In this document: positions 40,698-49,338 of the stretch, one piece after another
How positions within the stretch are numbered: position 1 is the first letter of the stretch
How the letters are laid out: the number at the start of each line of letters is the position of its first letter
Source: Allobosea sp. CRIB-10
Lineage (GTDB): Bacteria > Pseudomonadota > Alphaproteobacteria > Rhizobiales > Beijerinckiaceae
Assembly: GCF_900112185.1 (NCBI RefSeq)
Contig: NZ_FOKP01000019.1
Coordinates: 60,715 to 124,714 of the forward strand
DNA: 64,000 bases
Direction: 5' to 3'
The notes under the pieces: model-generated
The model's input: the letters and a program-made list of their open reading frames with translations, nothing else
The model's database searches: none
Told to the model about the DNA's origin: nothing
Made by a program: the position numbers and the translations under genes

Positions 40698-41642
40698 ATG
40701 TTCGCGCTGATCGGCCGACGCGTCCTGATCGCGATCCCGACGCTGTTCCTGGTGTCGCTGTTCGTCTTCGCCCTACAAAGGGCGCTGCCGGGCGACCCGT
40801 TCCTGGTCATCGCCGGCGAGGAGCGCGATCCCGAGGTGATCGCACGCCTGCGCGCGATCTACCGAATGGACGATCCGATCGTCGTGCAGTTCTTCGCCTG
40901 GCTCGGCCAGGTGCTCCAGGGTGATTTCGGCCGCTCGCTGCGCACCGGCGAGCCCGTGCTGACCCTGATCCTGCAGAAGCTGCCGGTGACGATCCAGCTC
41001 GCCACCGCCTCGATCATCGTCGCGCTCGCAATCGGCCTGCCGGCCGGAATCATCGCGGCGCGACGCAAGGGCACCATCGTCGACTATTCGGCGAGCGCGC
41101 TCGCTCTGTCCGGCCTGTCGATCCCCAACTTCTGGCTCGGCATCATGCTGATCCTCGTCATCGCCGTGGAGCTGAAATGGCTGCCGGCTTCGGGCTTCGA
41201 GTCGATCTTCGTCGACCCCAAGGCCGCGATCGAGCGCCTGATCATGCCGGCCTTCGTCCTCGGCGGCGGGCTCTCGGCCTTCATCATGCGCCATACCCGC
41301 TCGGCCATGCTGGAAGTGCTACGCTCCGACTATGTCCGCACAGCGCGCGCCAAGGGGCTCGACGAGCAGACCGTCGTCAACCGCCACGCGCTACGCAATG
41401 CGCTGATCCCGATCATCACCCTGTCGACGCTGCTGTTCGGCGAACTGCTCGCCGGCGCGGTGCTGACCGAGCAGGTCTTCACCATCCCCGGTTTCGGCAA
41501 GCTGATCGTCGATGCCGTCTTCAACCGCGACTATGGCGTCGTCCAGGGCGTGGTGCTGTGCACGGCGCTCGGCTTCATCCTGATGAACCTGCTCGCCGAT
41601 GTCCTCTATATCCTCGCCAATCCGCGCCTGAGGAACGCCTGA
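40698..41642 (+). CDS. Oligopeptide-type ABC transporter permease (DppB-like)
   Basis: A 314-residue permease with six predicted spans. MFALIGRRVLIAIPTLFLVSLFVFALQRALPGDP is the DppB/OppB start. The coupling loop reads DYVRTARAKGLDEQTVVNRHALRNALIPIITL, followed by GAVLTEQVFTIPGFGKLIVDAVFNRDY. It overlaps the next permease gene by one base (TGATG). No ATPase genes of the Dpp type follow in the window. Confidence 0.92.
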   Translation: MFALIGRRVLIAIPTLFLVSLFVFALQRALPGDPFLVIAGEERDPEVIARLRAIYRMDDPIVVQFFAWLGQVLQGDFGRSLRTGEPVLTLILQKLPVTIQLATASIIVALAIGLPAGIIAARRKGTIVDYSASALALSGLSIPNFWLGIMLILVIAVELKWLPASGFESIFVDPKAAIERLIMPAFVLGGGLSAFIMRHTRSAMLEVLRSDYVRTARAKGLDEQTVVNRHALRNALIPIITLSTLLFGELLAGAVLTEQVFTIPGFGKLIVDAVFNRDYGVVQGVVLCTALGFILMNLLADVLYILANPRLRNA

Positions 41643-42514
41643 TGAGCGCCGTGACCGAGACCGGCGCGGCCGGCCCCTTGCAGGCGCGCCCGGGTGTGAT
41701 GCGACGGCTCGTCCGCAACCGCTCGGCGCTGATCGGCGGAGCCCTCGTCCTGACCTTTGTGCTGCTGGCGATCCTGGCGCCGATCCTGCCGCTGGCCGAT
41801 CCGCTGAAGTCGAACTTCCTCGCGATCCGCAAGCCGCCTTCCGAGCTGTACTGGTTCGGCACCGACGAGCTCGGCCGTGACCAGGTATCGCGCCTGTTCT
41901 ATGGCGCACAGACCTCGCTGCTCGCCGGCATCGTCTCGGTTGCGATCGCGCTGGCGATCGGCATTCCCTTCGGGCTCGCCGCCGGCTGGTATGGCGGCTG
42001 GATCGACATCGTGATCTCGCGTGTCACCGAGGCCCTGCTGGCCTGCCCGTTCCTGATCCTCGCCATCGCCTTCGCCGCCGTGCTCGGACCGTCGCTGACC
42101 AATGCGATGATCGCGATCGGGCTCTCGGCGGTGCCGATCTTCATCCGGCTGGTGCGCGGCCAGGTGATGACGGTCAAGGCGGAGGACTTCGTCGAGGGCG
42201 CCCGCTCGGTCGGCGCGCGCGACCTGCGCCTGATGCTGGTCCATGTCCTGCCGAATACGCTCTCGCCGATCATCGTGCAGGCGACCCTGTTCATGGCGCA
42301 GGCGATCATCCTGGAAGCCGCCCTCTCCTTCCTCGGCCTCGGCCAGCAGCCGCCCTCGCCGTCCTGGGGCCAGATGCTCAACGTCGCCAAGAATTTCATG
42401 GAGCAGGCGCCGTGGATGTCGGTGGCGCCCGGCATCGCCATCTTCCTGGCGGTCCTCGGCTTCAACCTGCTCGGCGACGGCCTGCGCGATGCGCTCGATC
42501 CCAAAGAATCCTGA
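41642..42514 (+). CDS. Oligopeptide-type ABC transporter permease (DppC-like)
   Basis: A 290-residue permease. After a short cytoplasmic N-terminus comes RNRSALIGGALVLTFVLLAILAPIL, then the hallmark ELYWFGTDELGRDQVSRLFYGAQTSL. The coupling loop is DFVEGARSVGARDLRLMLVHVLPNTLSPIIVQATLFMAQAIILEAALSFLGLG, and the tail LGDGLRDALDP is typical. ATG 41642 overlaps the DppB stop; the open frame upstream is a shadow of that gene. It sits 23 bp before the gamma-glutamyltransferase gene. Confidence 0.92.
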   Translation: MSAVTETGAAGPLQARPGVMRRLVRNRSALIGGALVLTFVLLAILAPILPLADPLKSNFLAIRKPPSELYWFGTDELGRDQVSRLFYGAQTSLLAGIVSVAIALAIGIPFGLAAGWYGGWIDIVISRVTEALLACPFLILAIAFAAVLGPSLTNAMIAIGLSAVPIFIRLVRGQVMTVKAEDFVEGARSVGARDLRLMLVHVLPNTLSPIIVQATLFMAQAIILEAALSFLGLGQQPPSPSWGQMLNVAKNFMEQAPWMSVAPGIAIFLAVLGFNLLGDGLRDALDPKES

Positions 42515-42537
42515 TCCTGCTACCCAAGGAACTGATC

Positions 42538-44340
42538 ATGTTCACCACCCGCCCCGAGATCCTCGGCACCTTCGGCGTCGTCACCTCGACGCATTGGCTC
42601 GCGACCGCGTCCGGGATGGCGATGCTGGAGAAGGGCGGCAACGCCTTCGACGCCTGCGCCGCCGCCGCCTTCGTGCTGCAGGTGGTCGAGCCGCACCTCG
42701 TCGGCCCGGCCGGCGACATGCCGGCGGTGTTCTATTCGGCCGAGACCAGGAAGGTCGAAGTGCTCTGCGCCCAGGGGCCGGCGCCGGCCGCCGCGACGAT
42801 CAAGGCCTATAAGGACCTCGGCATCGACATCATCCCCGGGGACGGCCTGCTCTCCACCGTGATCCCCGGCGCATTCGGCGGCTGGATGACCATGCTGCGC
42901 GACCATGGCCGGCTGCCCCTGCGCGAGGTGCTGGAGCCGGCGATCGGCTATTTCGAGAACGGTCACCCGATGCTGCCGCGCGTCTCCGACACGATCGCAG
43001 GCCTCAGCGACCTCTTTACCAATGAATGGCCGACCTCGGGCGCGGTCTACCTGCCCGGCGGCAACGTCCCTAAGGGCCGCGAGCTCTTCCGCAATCCAGT
43101 GGCGGCCGCGACCTACAAGCGCATCCTCGCCGAGGCGGAAGCCGCCGGCGGCGATCGCCAGAAGCAGATCCAGGCCGCTTACGATGCCTGGTACAAGGGC
43201 TTCGTCGCCGAAGCGATGGACGCCTTCTGCCGCACGGAAGCGCCGATGGATTCGACCGGCCGCCGGCACAAGGGCCTGCTCACCGCGCAGGACCTGGCCG
43301 GCTGGACGCCGCACTACGAGGCGCCGGCGAGCGTGACCTATCATGACTGGGAGGTGTTCAAGATCGGCCCCTGGGGCCAGGGCCCGGTCTTCCTGCAGAC
43401 GCTGAAGATCCTCGAAGGTTTCGACCTCTCCGCAATGGGCCCGGCCAGCCCCGAGTTCATCCACCATGTCGCCGAAGCGATGAAGCTCGCCTTCGCCGAT
43501 CGCGAGGCCTATTACGGCGATCCCGACTTCGTGAAGGTGCCGCTGGCGACGCTGCTGTCGGACGACTATGCCCGCGGCCGGCGCGCGCTGATCGGCAACG
43601 AGGCTTCGCTCGAAATCCGTCCCGGAGCGGTCGCTGGCTTCGAAGCGCAGGTCGCACAGGCGCTCGCCAATATCCGGATTGCCGGCCAGCATGGCGCGGC
43701 GACCAGCGCGACGGTCGGCGAGCCGACGCTCGCCTCTATGGTCGCCTCCTCGCAGCGCGGCGACACCGTCCATATCGACGTGATCGACCGCTGGGGCAAC
43801 ATGGTCGCGGCGACGCCCTCGGGCGGCTGGCTGCAATCCTCGCCGGTGATCCCCGAGCTCGGCTTCCCGCTGAACTCGCGCGCCCAGGCCTTCTTCCTCG
43901 AAGAGGGGCTGCCCTCCTCGCTCGCGCCCGGCAAGCGCCCGCGCACGACGCTGACCCCGACCATCGCCTTCGAGAACGGAGAGCCGCGCCTCGCCTTCGG
44001 CACGCCGGGCGGCGATCAGCAGGAGCAATGGCAGCTCGGCATGTTCCTGCGCCGGGTGCATCACGGCCTCAATCTGCAGGAGGCGATCGACCTGCCGCTT
44101 TTCCACACCCAGCACTTCCCCTCGACCTTCTATCCGCGCGAGGCGCGGCCGGGCCATCTCACGGTCGAGGAGAGCGTCGGCGAGGCTGTTCTGGCCGATC
44201 TTATCCGCCGCGGACATGAGCTGGAGCGGGCGCCGGCCTGGACGGTCGGCCGTCTGACCGCTGCCGAGAAGAGCGCCAACGGCCTCTTGCGCGCCGCGGC
44301 GACCCCGCGTCTGATGCAGGCCTACGCCGCCGGCCGCTGA
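42538..44340 (+). CDS. ggt: Gamma-glutamyltransferase family protein
   Basis: A 600-residue Ntn-hydrolase precursor that cleaves gamma-glutamyl amides (such as glutathione) or transfers the glutamyl group. The large-subunit part has THWLATASGMAMLEKGGNAFDACAAAAFVL and the small-subunit part starts at the predicted autocleavage nucleophile Thr410 (GDTVHIDVIDRWGNMVAATPS, equivalent to the T-T-H motif). GSGI-type residues are replaced by SGGWLQSSPVIPELGFPLNSRAQAF. No signal peptide is seen, so it is probably cytosolic, unlike E. coli GGT. ATG 42538 was used; the frame upstream lies in the permease gene. It is probably co-transcribed with the peptide importer. Confidence 0.9.
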   Translation: MFTTRPEILGTFGVVTSTHWLATASGMAMLEKGGNAFDACAAAAFVLQVVEPHLVGPAGDMPAVFYSAETRKVEVLCAQGPAPAAATIKAYKDLGIDIIPGDGLLSTVIPGAFGGWMTMLRDHGRLPLREVLEPAIGYFENGHPMLPRVSDTIAGLSDLFTNEWPTSGAVYLPGGNVPKGRELFRNPVAAATYKRILAEAEAAGGDRQKQIQAAYDAWYKGFVAEAMDAFCRTEAPMDSTGRRHKGLLTAQDLAGWTPHYEAPASVTYHDWEVFKIGPWGQGPVFLQTLKILEGFDLSAMGPASPEFIHHVAEAMKLAFADREAYYGDPDFVKVPLATLLSDDYARGRRALIGNEASLEIRPGAVAGFEAQVAQALANIRIAGQHGAATSATVGEPTLASMVASSQRGDTVHIDVIDRWGNMVAATPSGGWLQSSPVIPELGFPLNSRAQAFFLEEGLPSSLAPGKRPRTTLTPTIAFENGEPRLAFGTPGGDQQEQWQLGMFLRRVHHGLNLQEAIDLPLFHTQHFPSTFYPREARPGHLTVEESVGEAVLADLIRRGHELERAPAWTVGRLTAAEKSANGLLRAAATPRLMQAYAAGR

Positions 44341-44351
44341 GGAATAAGCCT

Positions 44352-45077
44352 ATGACCTGGTCAATCGTCGCGCGCGATGCCGCGACCGGCGCCTATGGCG
44401 TCGCCGTCTCGACCTGCGCCTTCGCCGTCGGCTCGCGCGTGCCCTATGGCTGCGGCCGGGTCGGTGCGATCGCGACGCAGGCCTTCGTCAACCCGCTCTA
44501 CGGTGTCGATGGCCTCAGGCTGCTGCAGGAAGGGCGCTCCTCGGTCGAGATCATCGCCAACCTGACCGCGGCCGATGAAGGCCGGGCGCATCGGCAATTG
44601 CACCTGATCGACCGCGACGGCCGCACCGCCTCCTATACCGGCAATGCCTGCATCGACTGGTGCGGGGCGGTGAACGGGCCGCAGGTCTCGGTCGCCGGCA
44701 ACATGCTGGCCGGTCCGGACGTCGTCCAGGAGACGCTGAAGGCCTATGTCGAGAACTCAGGGCTCGACTTCGATGAGCGGCTGCTGGTGGCGCTCGAAGC
44801 CGGCGAAAAGGCCGGCGGCGACAAGCGCGGCCGGCAGTCCTGCGCGATCCGGATCTGGGCGAGCGAGCCGGTGCCGAGCTTCGACATCAGGGTCGACGAC
44901 CATGCCGATCCGCTCGCCGAACTGCGCCGGATCTGGCGGGTGGCGCATCAGCGTTCCGTGCCGTTCCAGCAGGCTTCGCCGTCAAGGGCGCGGCCTGCCG
45001 GCGTCACCGACCGGGCCGAGCTCGACCGGCTGTGCGCGGAATACGCCGAGGCGTGGAACGCGCGGCATCCGGAGTAG
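44352..45077 (+). CDS. DUF1028-family protein (Ntn-hydrolase-like)
   Basis: A 241-residue protein opening MTWSIVARDAATGAYGVAVSTCAFAVGSRVPYGCGRVGAIATQAFVNPLYG, the DUF1028 hallmark; the family fold resembles Ntn-hydrolases. The middle SVAGNMLAGPDVVQETLKAY and the end ELDRLCAEYAEAWNARHP fit too. It starts 11 bp after the GGT gene, so it is part of that operon. A role in peptide or amide processing is inferred from context; no reaction is established for this protein. Confidence 0.85.
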   Translation: MTWSIVARDAATGAYGVAVSTCAFAVGSRVPYGCGRVGAIATQAFVNPLYGVDGLRLLQEGRSSVEIIANLTAADEGRAHRQLHLIDRDGRTASYTGNACIDWCGAVNGPQVSVAGNMLAGPDVVQETLKAYVENSGLDFDERLLVALEAGEKAGGDKRGRQSCAIRIWASEPVPSFDIRVDDHADPLAELRRIWRVAHQRSVPFQQASPSRARPAGVTDRAELDRLCAEYAEAWNARHPE

Positions 45078-45082
45078 TGTCC

Positions 45083-45298
45083 GTCATTCCGGGGCGCCGC
45101 GTAGCGGCGGGCCCGGAACCATGACCACGACGTTGATCCAGTTCGTCATGCTCGCCCTTGTGGCGAGCATCCACGTCTTGAACGCTCCGCTCGATCAGTA
45201 AGGCGAAGACGTGGATGGTCGGGACAAGCCCGACCATGACGGTGAGTGCAGTGTTCATGGGTTCCGGGCTCAGGCCTTCGGCCTGCCCCGGAAAGACG
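45083..45298. repeat. Composite palindromic repeat with a nested element
   Basis: The outer ends (GTCATTCCGGGGCGCCGC at left; GCCTGCCCCGGAAAGACGG at right) match family B at 4516-4638. Between them, 45144-45242 is a second palindrome (CGTCATGCTCGCCC to CCCGACCATGACGG) whose parts reappear, in reverse orientation, at 50021-50110. This looks like one repeat inserted into another. Confidence 0.75.
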
Positions 45299-45305
45299 GC
45301 TGACG

Positions 45306-46262
45306 TCACGCCGCCTTCGCCGCCCGCCCCTCAGCCGCCCACTTGGCGTACCAGCTCTTGAAGCGGCGCCATTCGGTCTCGACATAGTTGCGCTGGGCGT
45401 CGGAGAGCCTGTCGGCGTCGTTGAAATGGCGCTCATAGGCCTTGTGACCCTCCAGCACCATCAGGTGCTTGTAATAGAGCACGAGGTCGACACCCTCGTC
45501 GAAGGACGACAGTACGTACAGCGCCCGCTCCAGCTCGAGCGCGTCGCGCTCGGCCTGCGGATCGCCGGCAGCGGCCTTCTGCGAGAGCGCGACGAGGTGC
45601 AGCACTTCCTTCGGCAGCGCATTGCCGATGCCGGTGATCGCGCCGCCGGCGCCGCAGCGGATGAAGCCGTGGGTGACCTGCGTATCGACGCCGACCATCA
45701 GGGTCAGCTTCGGATCGCGGCTGGTGATGTGCTCGGCCGCATAGGTCAGCGCCGCGCCGCCGCCGAATTCCTTGAAGCCGACGAGATGCGGGAAGCGCTG
45801 GTTCAGCGCGAAGAACAGGTCGGCCTTGGTCTCGTAGCCGTAATAGGGGCTGTTGTAGATCACCGAGGGCAGGTCGACCGCGGCTTCCAGGATGCCCTCG
45901 AAATGGGCGCGCTGGGCCTGGAGCGAAGAGCCGCGCGAGAGCACGCGCGGGATGACCATCAGGCCCTGCGCGCCGGCCTGCTTGGCATGGGCGGCGAGCG
46001 CGGCGGCGCGCTTCGGGTTCTGCGCGCCGGTGCCGACGATCAGCGGGATGCCGCCCTTCACCAGGGCTTCGACGCCCTCCATGCGCTGCTCGTCGGTGAG
46101 CAGCGGCCAATCGCCCATCGAGCCGCAATAGACCACCGCCGACATGCCGGCGTCGATCAGATGGCGGCCGGTGCGCACCAGCTCGGCGTAGTCGACGTCG
46201 CCCGAGGCGGTGCAGGGGCTCATCAAAGCGGGAATGGTGCCGCTGAAGATGTTCTTGGTCAT
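45306..46262 (-). CDS. DapA-family lyase/aldolase of unknown specificity
   Basis: A 318-residue member of the dihydrodipicolinate-synthase/N-acetylneuraminate-lyase superfamily. The Schiff-base lysine is Lys164 (HLVGFKEFGGG), with Tyr136/Tyr140 (VIYNSPYY) nearby. The GTTGE-type motif reads CGSMGDWPLL, so it is unlikely to be true DapA. Members act on 2-keto acids, for example in hydroxyproline or sugar-acid breakdown. It is downstream of the TRAP transporter genes (72-bp gap) on the same strand, so it probably cleaves or deaminates what that system imports. Confidence 0.82.
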   Translation of the reverse strand: MTKNIFSGTIPALMSPCTASGDVDYAELVRTGRHLIDAGMSAVVYCGSMGDWPLLTDEQRMEGVEALVKGGIPLIVGTGAQNPKRAAALAAHAKQAGAQGLMVIPRVLSRGSSLQAQRAHFEGILEAAVDLPSVIYNSPYYGYETKADLFFALNQRFPHLVGFKEFGGGAALTYAAEHITSRDPKLTLMVGVDTQVTHGFIRCGAGGAITGIGNALPKEVLHLVALSQKAAAGDPQAERDALELERALYVLSSFDEGVDLVLYYKHLMVLEGHKAYERHFNDADRLSDAQRNYVETEWRRFKSWYAKWAAEGRAAKAA

Positions 46263-46334
46263 GACAGGGGTCCGCTGGCGGGAGGGAGGCGGCTGCGGAC
46301 GAAGCGCCCGCAGCCAGGATAGTAGACTAAAAAA

Positions 46335-47324
46335 TCAGGCGGTGATCGCCTTGCCGGCCTTGCGCAGGTCGGCGAGCACCGGCGCCTTGGGCAGCCAGAT
46401 CTTGTCGAACTCGGCGACGACCGCCTCGGCATCCTTCGGATTGGCGAGCTTGAAGTTGGCGCCGGCCGCCTTGAACTGCTCGACCAGCTTGGGCTCGTTG
46501 ACCGCGAGCGCGTCGATCTGTTCGTCGAGCGCGGCGCGGACCGTCTTCTGGATCAGCTCGCGATCGGCCGCCGGCATGCCCTGCCAGACACGGCCCGAGG
46601 CGAGCGCGATCACCGGCATGAAGATCGCGTTCATCTGCAGGATGGTCTTGGAGACCTTGTCGAAGCGCTGGTTCCAGGAGAACTCCAGGTCGGCCTCGAG
46701 CCCGTCGACCTGGCCGTTGGTCATGGCATCGAAGACCTGCGGCGTCGGGATCGGCGTCGGAGCGGCGCCGAGCAGCTGGTAGAAGTCGCGATAGACCGGC
46801 GTCGGGTTGATGCGCAGCTTCATGCCCTTGATGCCGGCGACGCCGTCGATCTCCTTGGCGGAGAACACGGCGCGCATGCCGGTGATGCCCCAGGCCAGGC
46901 CGACGCAGCCGGTCTCGCGCGGCAGCACGTCGAACAGCTTCATCGCGACGGGGTCGCGCACCAACTTGGCGATCTTGGCGGTGGAGTCGACGATATAGGG
47001 TGCGGTGATCGCGCCGATCGCCGGCACGCGCGAGCCGAGCTCGGCTGCCATGATCCAGCCCATGTCGAGCGCGCCGGACTGCATCTGCTGCAGCATCGCC
47101 GCCTCGTTGCCGAGCTGGCCGGAGTGGAAGACCGTCAGGTTCAGCCGGCCATTGGTCTCGGCCTTCAGCCGCTCGCCGACCTTGACGGCCGCGACGTTCC
47201 AGGGATGGCCGTTCGGGGTCAGGATGCCAAGGCGCAGCTCCTTGCTCTGGGCAAGCAGCAGCGCGGGCTTGGCGATCGGCAGGGTCGCCGCGGCAGCGAT
47301 GAGATGACGGCGTGAAATGGTCAT
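46335..47324 (-). CDS. dctP: TRAP transporter substrate-binding protein (DctP)
   Basis: A 329-residue periplasmic protein. Leader MTISRRHLIAAAATLPIAKPALLLAQ has a twin arginine and hydrophobic core. The DctP fold is shown by GHPWNVAAVKVGERLKAETNGRLNLTVFHSGQLGNEAAMLQQMQSGALDMGW and by GIKGMKLRINPTPVYRDFYQLLGAAPTPIPTPQVFDAMTNGQVDGLE, with the arginine that binds a carboxylate in KLRIN. It is third in order dctQ-dctM-dctP. Confidence 0.92.
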   Translation of the reverse strand: MTISRRHLIAAAATLPIAKPALLLAQSKELRLGILTPNGHPWNVAAVKVGERLKAETNGRLNLTVFHSGQLGNEAAMLQQMQSGALDMGWIMAAELGSRVPAIGAITAPYIVDSTAKIAKLVRDPVAMKLFDVLPRETGCVGLAWGITGMRAVFSAKEIDGVAGIKGMKLRINPTPVYRDFYQLLGAAPTPIPTPQVFDAMTNGQVDGLEADLEFSWNQRFDKVSKTILQMNAIFMPVIALASGRVWQGMPAADRELIQKTVRAALDEQIDALAVNEPKLVEQFKAAGANFKLANPKDAEAVVAEFDKIWLPKAPVLADLRKAGKAITA

Positions 47325-47357
47325 GACGGTACTCCCCTTATTGGTTGGCAGGCGGGT

Positions 47358-48626
47358 TCACTTCACCAGGGCCAGCGAGAGCCATGGGTAGATCGAGAGC
47401 AGGACCAGGAGGACGCAGGAGATGATGAAGAAGGGCAGCGTCACCAGGAACATCTTGCCGGGCTTGGCCCCCGTCACCGCGGCGGCGACGAAGAAGCACA
47501 GGCCGACTGGCGGCGAGAGCAGGCCGAGCACGAGGTTGATCACCACGACGACGCCGAAATGCCGGGGGTCGATGGCATAGACCTCGGTCGCGATCGGCAG
47601 CAGGATCGGCACCGTCATGATCAGGCCGGGGATGCCGTCGATCACCGTGCCGATCACCAGCAGGATGACGTTGACCAGCAGCATGAAGGTCACCGGATCC
47701 TTGGCGATCGCTTGGATCGAGGCGGCGACGCTCTGCGGGACCTTGCCGTAGACCAGCACCCAGGAGAACACGGCCGCTGCGGCGACGAGGAAGAGCACGA
47801 TCGCCGAATAGACGCCGGCGCGCAGCATCATCTGCGGCAGCTGGCCGAAGCTGAGCTGCTTCGTCCAGTAGCGGCCGATCAGCAGCGCTGCGACCGAGCC
47901 GACGGCCGCCGCCTCCGTCGCATTGGCGAACCCGCCGAGGATCGAGCCGACGATGACGATCGGGATCAGCAGCGTCGGCGCGGCGCCCAGCACGATCTTG
48001 ACCCGCTCGCGCAGGGAGAGCTTGTCGCCGGCCGGATAGTTGTAGACGAAGCCCATGCCGGCGATGATCAGGAAGAACAGGACCGTCAGAAGCACGCCCG
48101 GGACGATGCCCGACAGCAGCATGTCGCTGACCGAGACCTGGGCCAGCACGGCATAGACGACGAACATCACCGAGGGCGGGATGATCGGGCCGAGCATGCC
48201 GCCATAGGCGGTGAGGCCGGCGGCGAAGTCCTTGTCGTAGCCTTTGCGCTCCATCTCGGGGACCATGACCTGCGCCATGATCGCGACCTGGGCCGTGGCC
48301 GAGCCGAGGATCGAGGCGACGAACATGTTGGCGAGGATGTTGACATAGGCCAGCCCGCCCTTGAGCGAGCCGACGAAGGCCATGGCGAGATCGACGATGC
48401 GGCGGGTGATGCCGCCGCCATTCATGATCTCGCCGATCAGGATGAAGAGCGGGATCGCGATCAGCCCGTAGCTGTCGACGCCGCCGAACATCTGCAGCGG
48501 GTAGTTCGGCAGGAGCTGCATGTTGCCGGTCGCCGCCATGTAGATCAGCGCGCCGAGGCACAGGCACAGCGCGATCGGCACGCCGGCCAGCATGATGCCG
48601 AAGAAGGCTCCAATCGTGAGTGCCAT
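47358..48626 (-). CDS. dctM: TRAP transporter large permease (DctM)
   Basis: A 422-residue polytopic protein with about 12 membrane spans. It opens MALTIGAFFGIMLAGVPIALCLCLGALIYM and carries GLIAIPLFILIGEIMNGGGITRRIVDLAMAFVGSLKGGLAYVNILANMFVASILGSATAQVA, the DctM core, and later ILPIAT. Stop and start overlap the dctQ gene by one base (TGATG). It drives uptake with a sodium gradient. Confidence 0.93.
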   Translation of the reverse strand: MALTIGAFFGIMLAGVPIALCLCLGALIYMAATGNMQLLPNYPLQMFGGVDSYGLIAIPLFILIGEIMNGGGITRRIVDLAMAFVGSLKGGLAYVNILANMFVASILGSATAQVAIMAQVMVPEMERKGYDKDFAAGLTAYGGMLGPIIPPSVMFVVYAVLAQVSVSDMLLSGIVPGVLLTVLFFLIIAGMGFVYNYPAGDKLSLRERVKIVLGAAPTLLIPIVIVGSILGGFANATEAAAVGSVAALLIGRYWTKQLSFGQLPQMMLRAGVYSAIVLFLVAAAAVFSWVLVYGKVPQSVAASIQAIAKDPVTFMLLVNVILLVIGTVIDGIPGLIMTVPILLPIATEVYAIDPRHFGVVVVINLVLGLLSPPVGLCFFVAAAVTGAKPGKMFLVTLPFFIISCVLLVLLSIYPWLSLALVK

Positions 48627-49252
48627 CAGTTCACCACCCCGTCGGCATTGGCGGCGAAGCCGGGCAACTCCTGCCTGGCGACGAGGCCGAGATCCTCGAA
48701 CAGGTTCGCCAGCGCATGCAGTGTCATGGTGAAGGCGAAGAGCGGCATGATCAGGTAGATCACCCAGGTCGGCCAGTTCAGCGTCTGGGTGCGCTCGGTG
48801 TAGATGAAGTTGAAGGACCCGGCGGCGTATTCCCTGGCATCGAAGCCCGCTTGCGCGATCCCGACCGGATCGAGCCAGAGCCAGCACATCACGCCGAGGC
48901 TGATGCCGAACAGCACGACGCCGAGCGTCGCGATCACCCGGAAGATCGCGGCACCACGCTCCGAGAAGCGCTCGGTCAGCATGGTCACCGCAAAATCGAG
49001 CCGCATGCGCGTCATGGCGGAGGCGCCGATGAAGGTGAGCCAGACGACGCTATAGACCGCGGATTCGTCGATCCAGTAGATCGGATAGCCGGTGTAGCGT
49101 GTGACGACGTTGAGCAGGATCAGCGCCGAGAGCAGGAACATCAGGCCCTGGATGGCGCGGTGCTCGACCCGGAGCAGTCGCCCGGACATGGCGACGATCG
49201 CCTCCGGCACGGCCATGGAGCGGCCTTTCGCCGCGACAGCTTCGTTGTTCAT
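48626..49252 (-). CDS. dctQ: TRAP transporter small permease (DctQ)
   Basis: A 208-residue protein with four predicted membrane spans (about residues 36-50, 66-85, 101-125 and 165-182). ESAVYSVVWLTFIGASAMTRMRLDFAV is the DctQ signature (WxxFxGAs). It is first in the operon that runs dctQ-dctM-dctP-lyase, and its start is 86 bp from the divergent GntR gene across a dyad operator. Confidence 0.9.
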   Translation of the reverse strand: MNNEAVAAKGRSMAVPEAIVAMSGRLLRVEHRAIQGLMFLLSALILLNVVTRYTGYPIYWIDESAVYSVVWLTFIGASAMTRMRLDFAVTMLTERFSERGAAIFRVIATLGVVLFGISLGVMCWLWLDPVGIAQAGFDAREYAAGSFNFIYTERTQTLNWPTWVIYLIMPLFAFTMTLHALANLFEDLGLVARQELPGFAANADGVVN

Positions 49253-49275
49253 GCTTGCCTTCCCCTTGACGATTT

Positions 49276-49295
49276 GTAGATTGTATAAAATCTAC
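49276..49295. promoter_or_regulatory. Operator dyad for the GntR regulator
   Basis: GTAGATTGTATAAAATCTAC has perfect 7-bp arms (GTAGATT and AATCTAC) around GTATAA. It lies 23 bp upstream of dctQ and 43 bp upstream of the divergent gntR start, where repression would affect both genes. The form agrees with FCD-subfamily GntR sites. Confidence 0.7.
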
Positions 49296-49338
49296 GTGTC
49301 AATGGTTTTTCGCAGCGCGACCAGCTAGGGTGCCCGCG

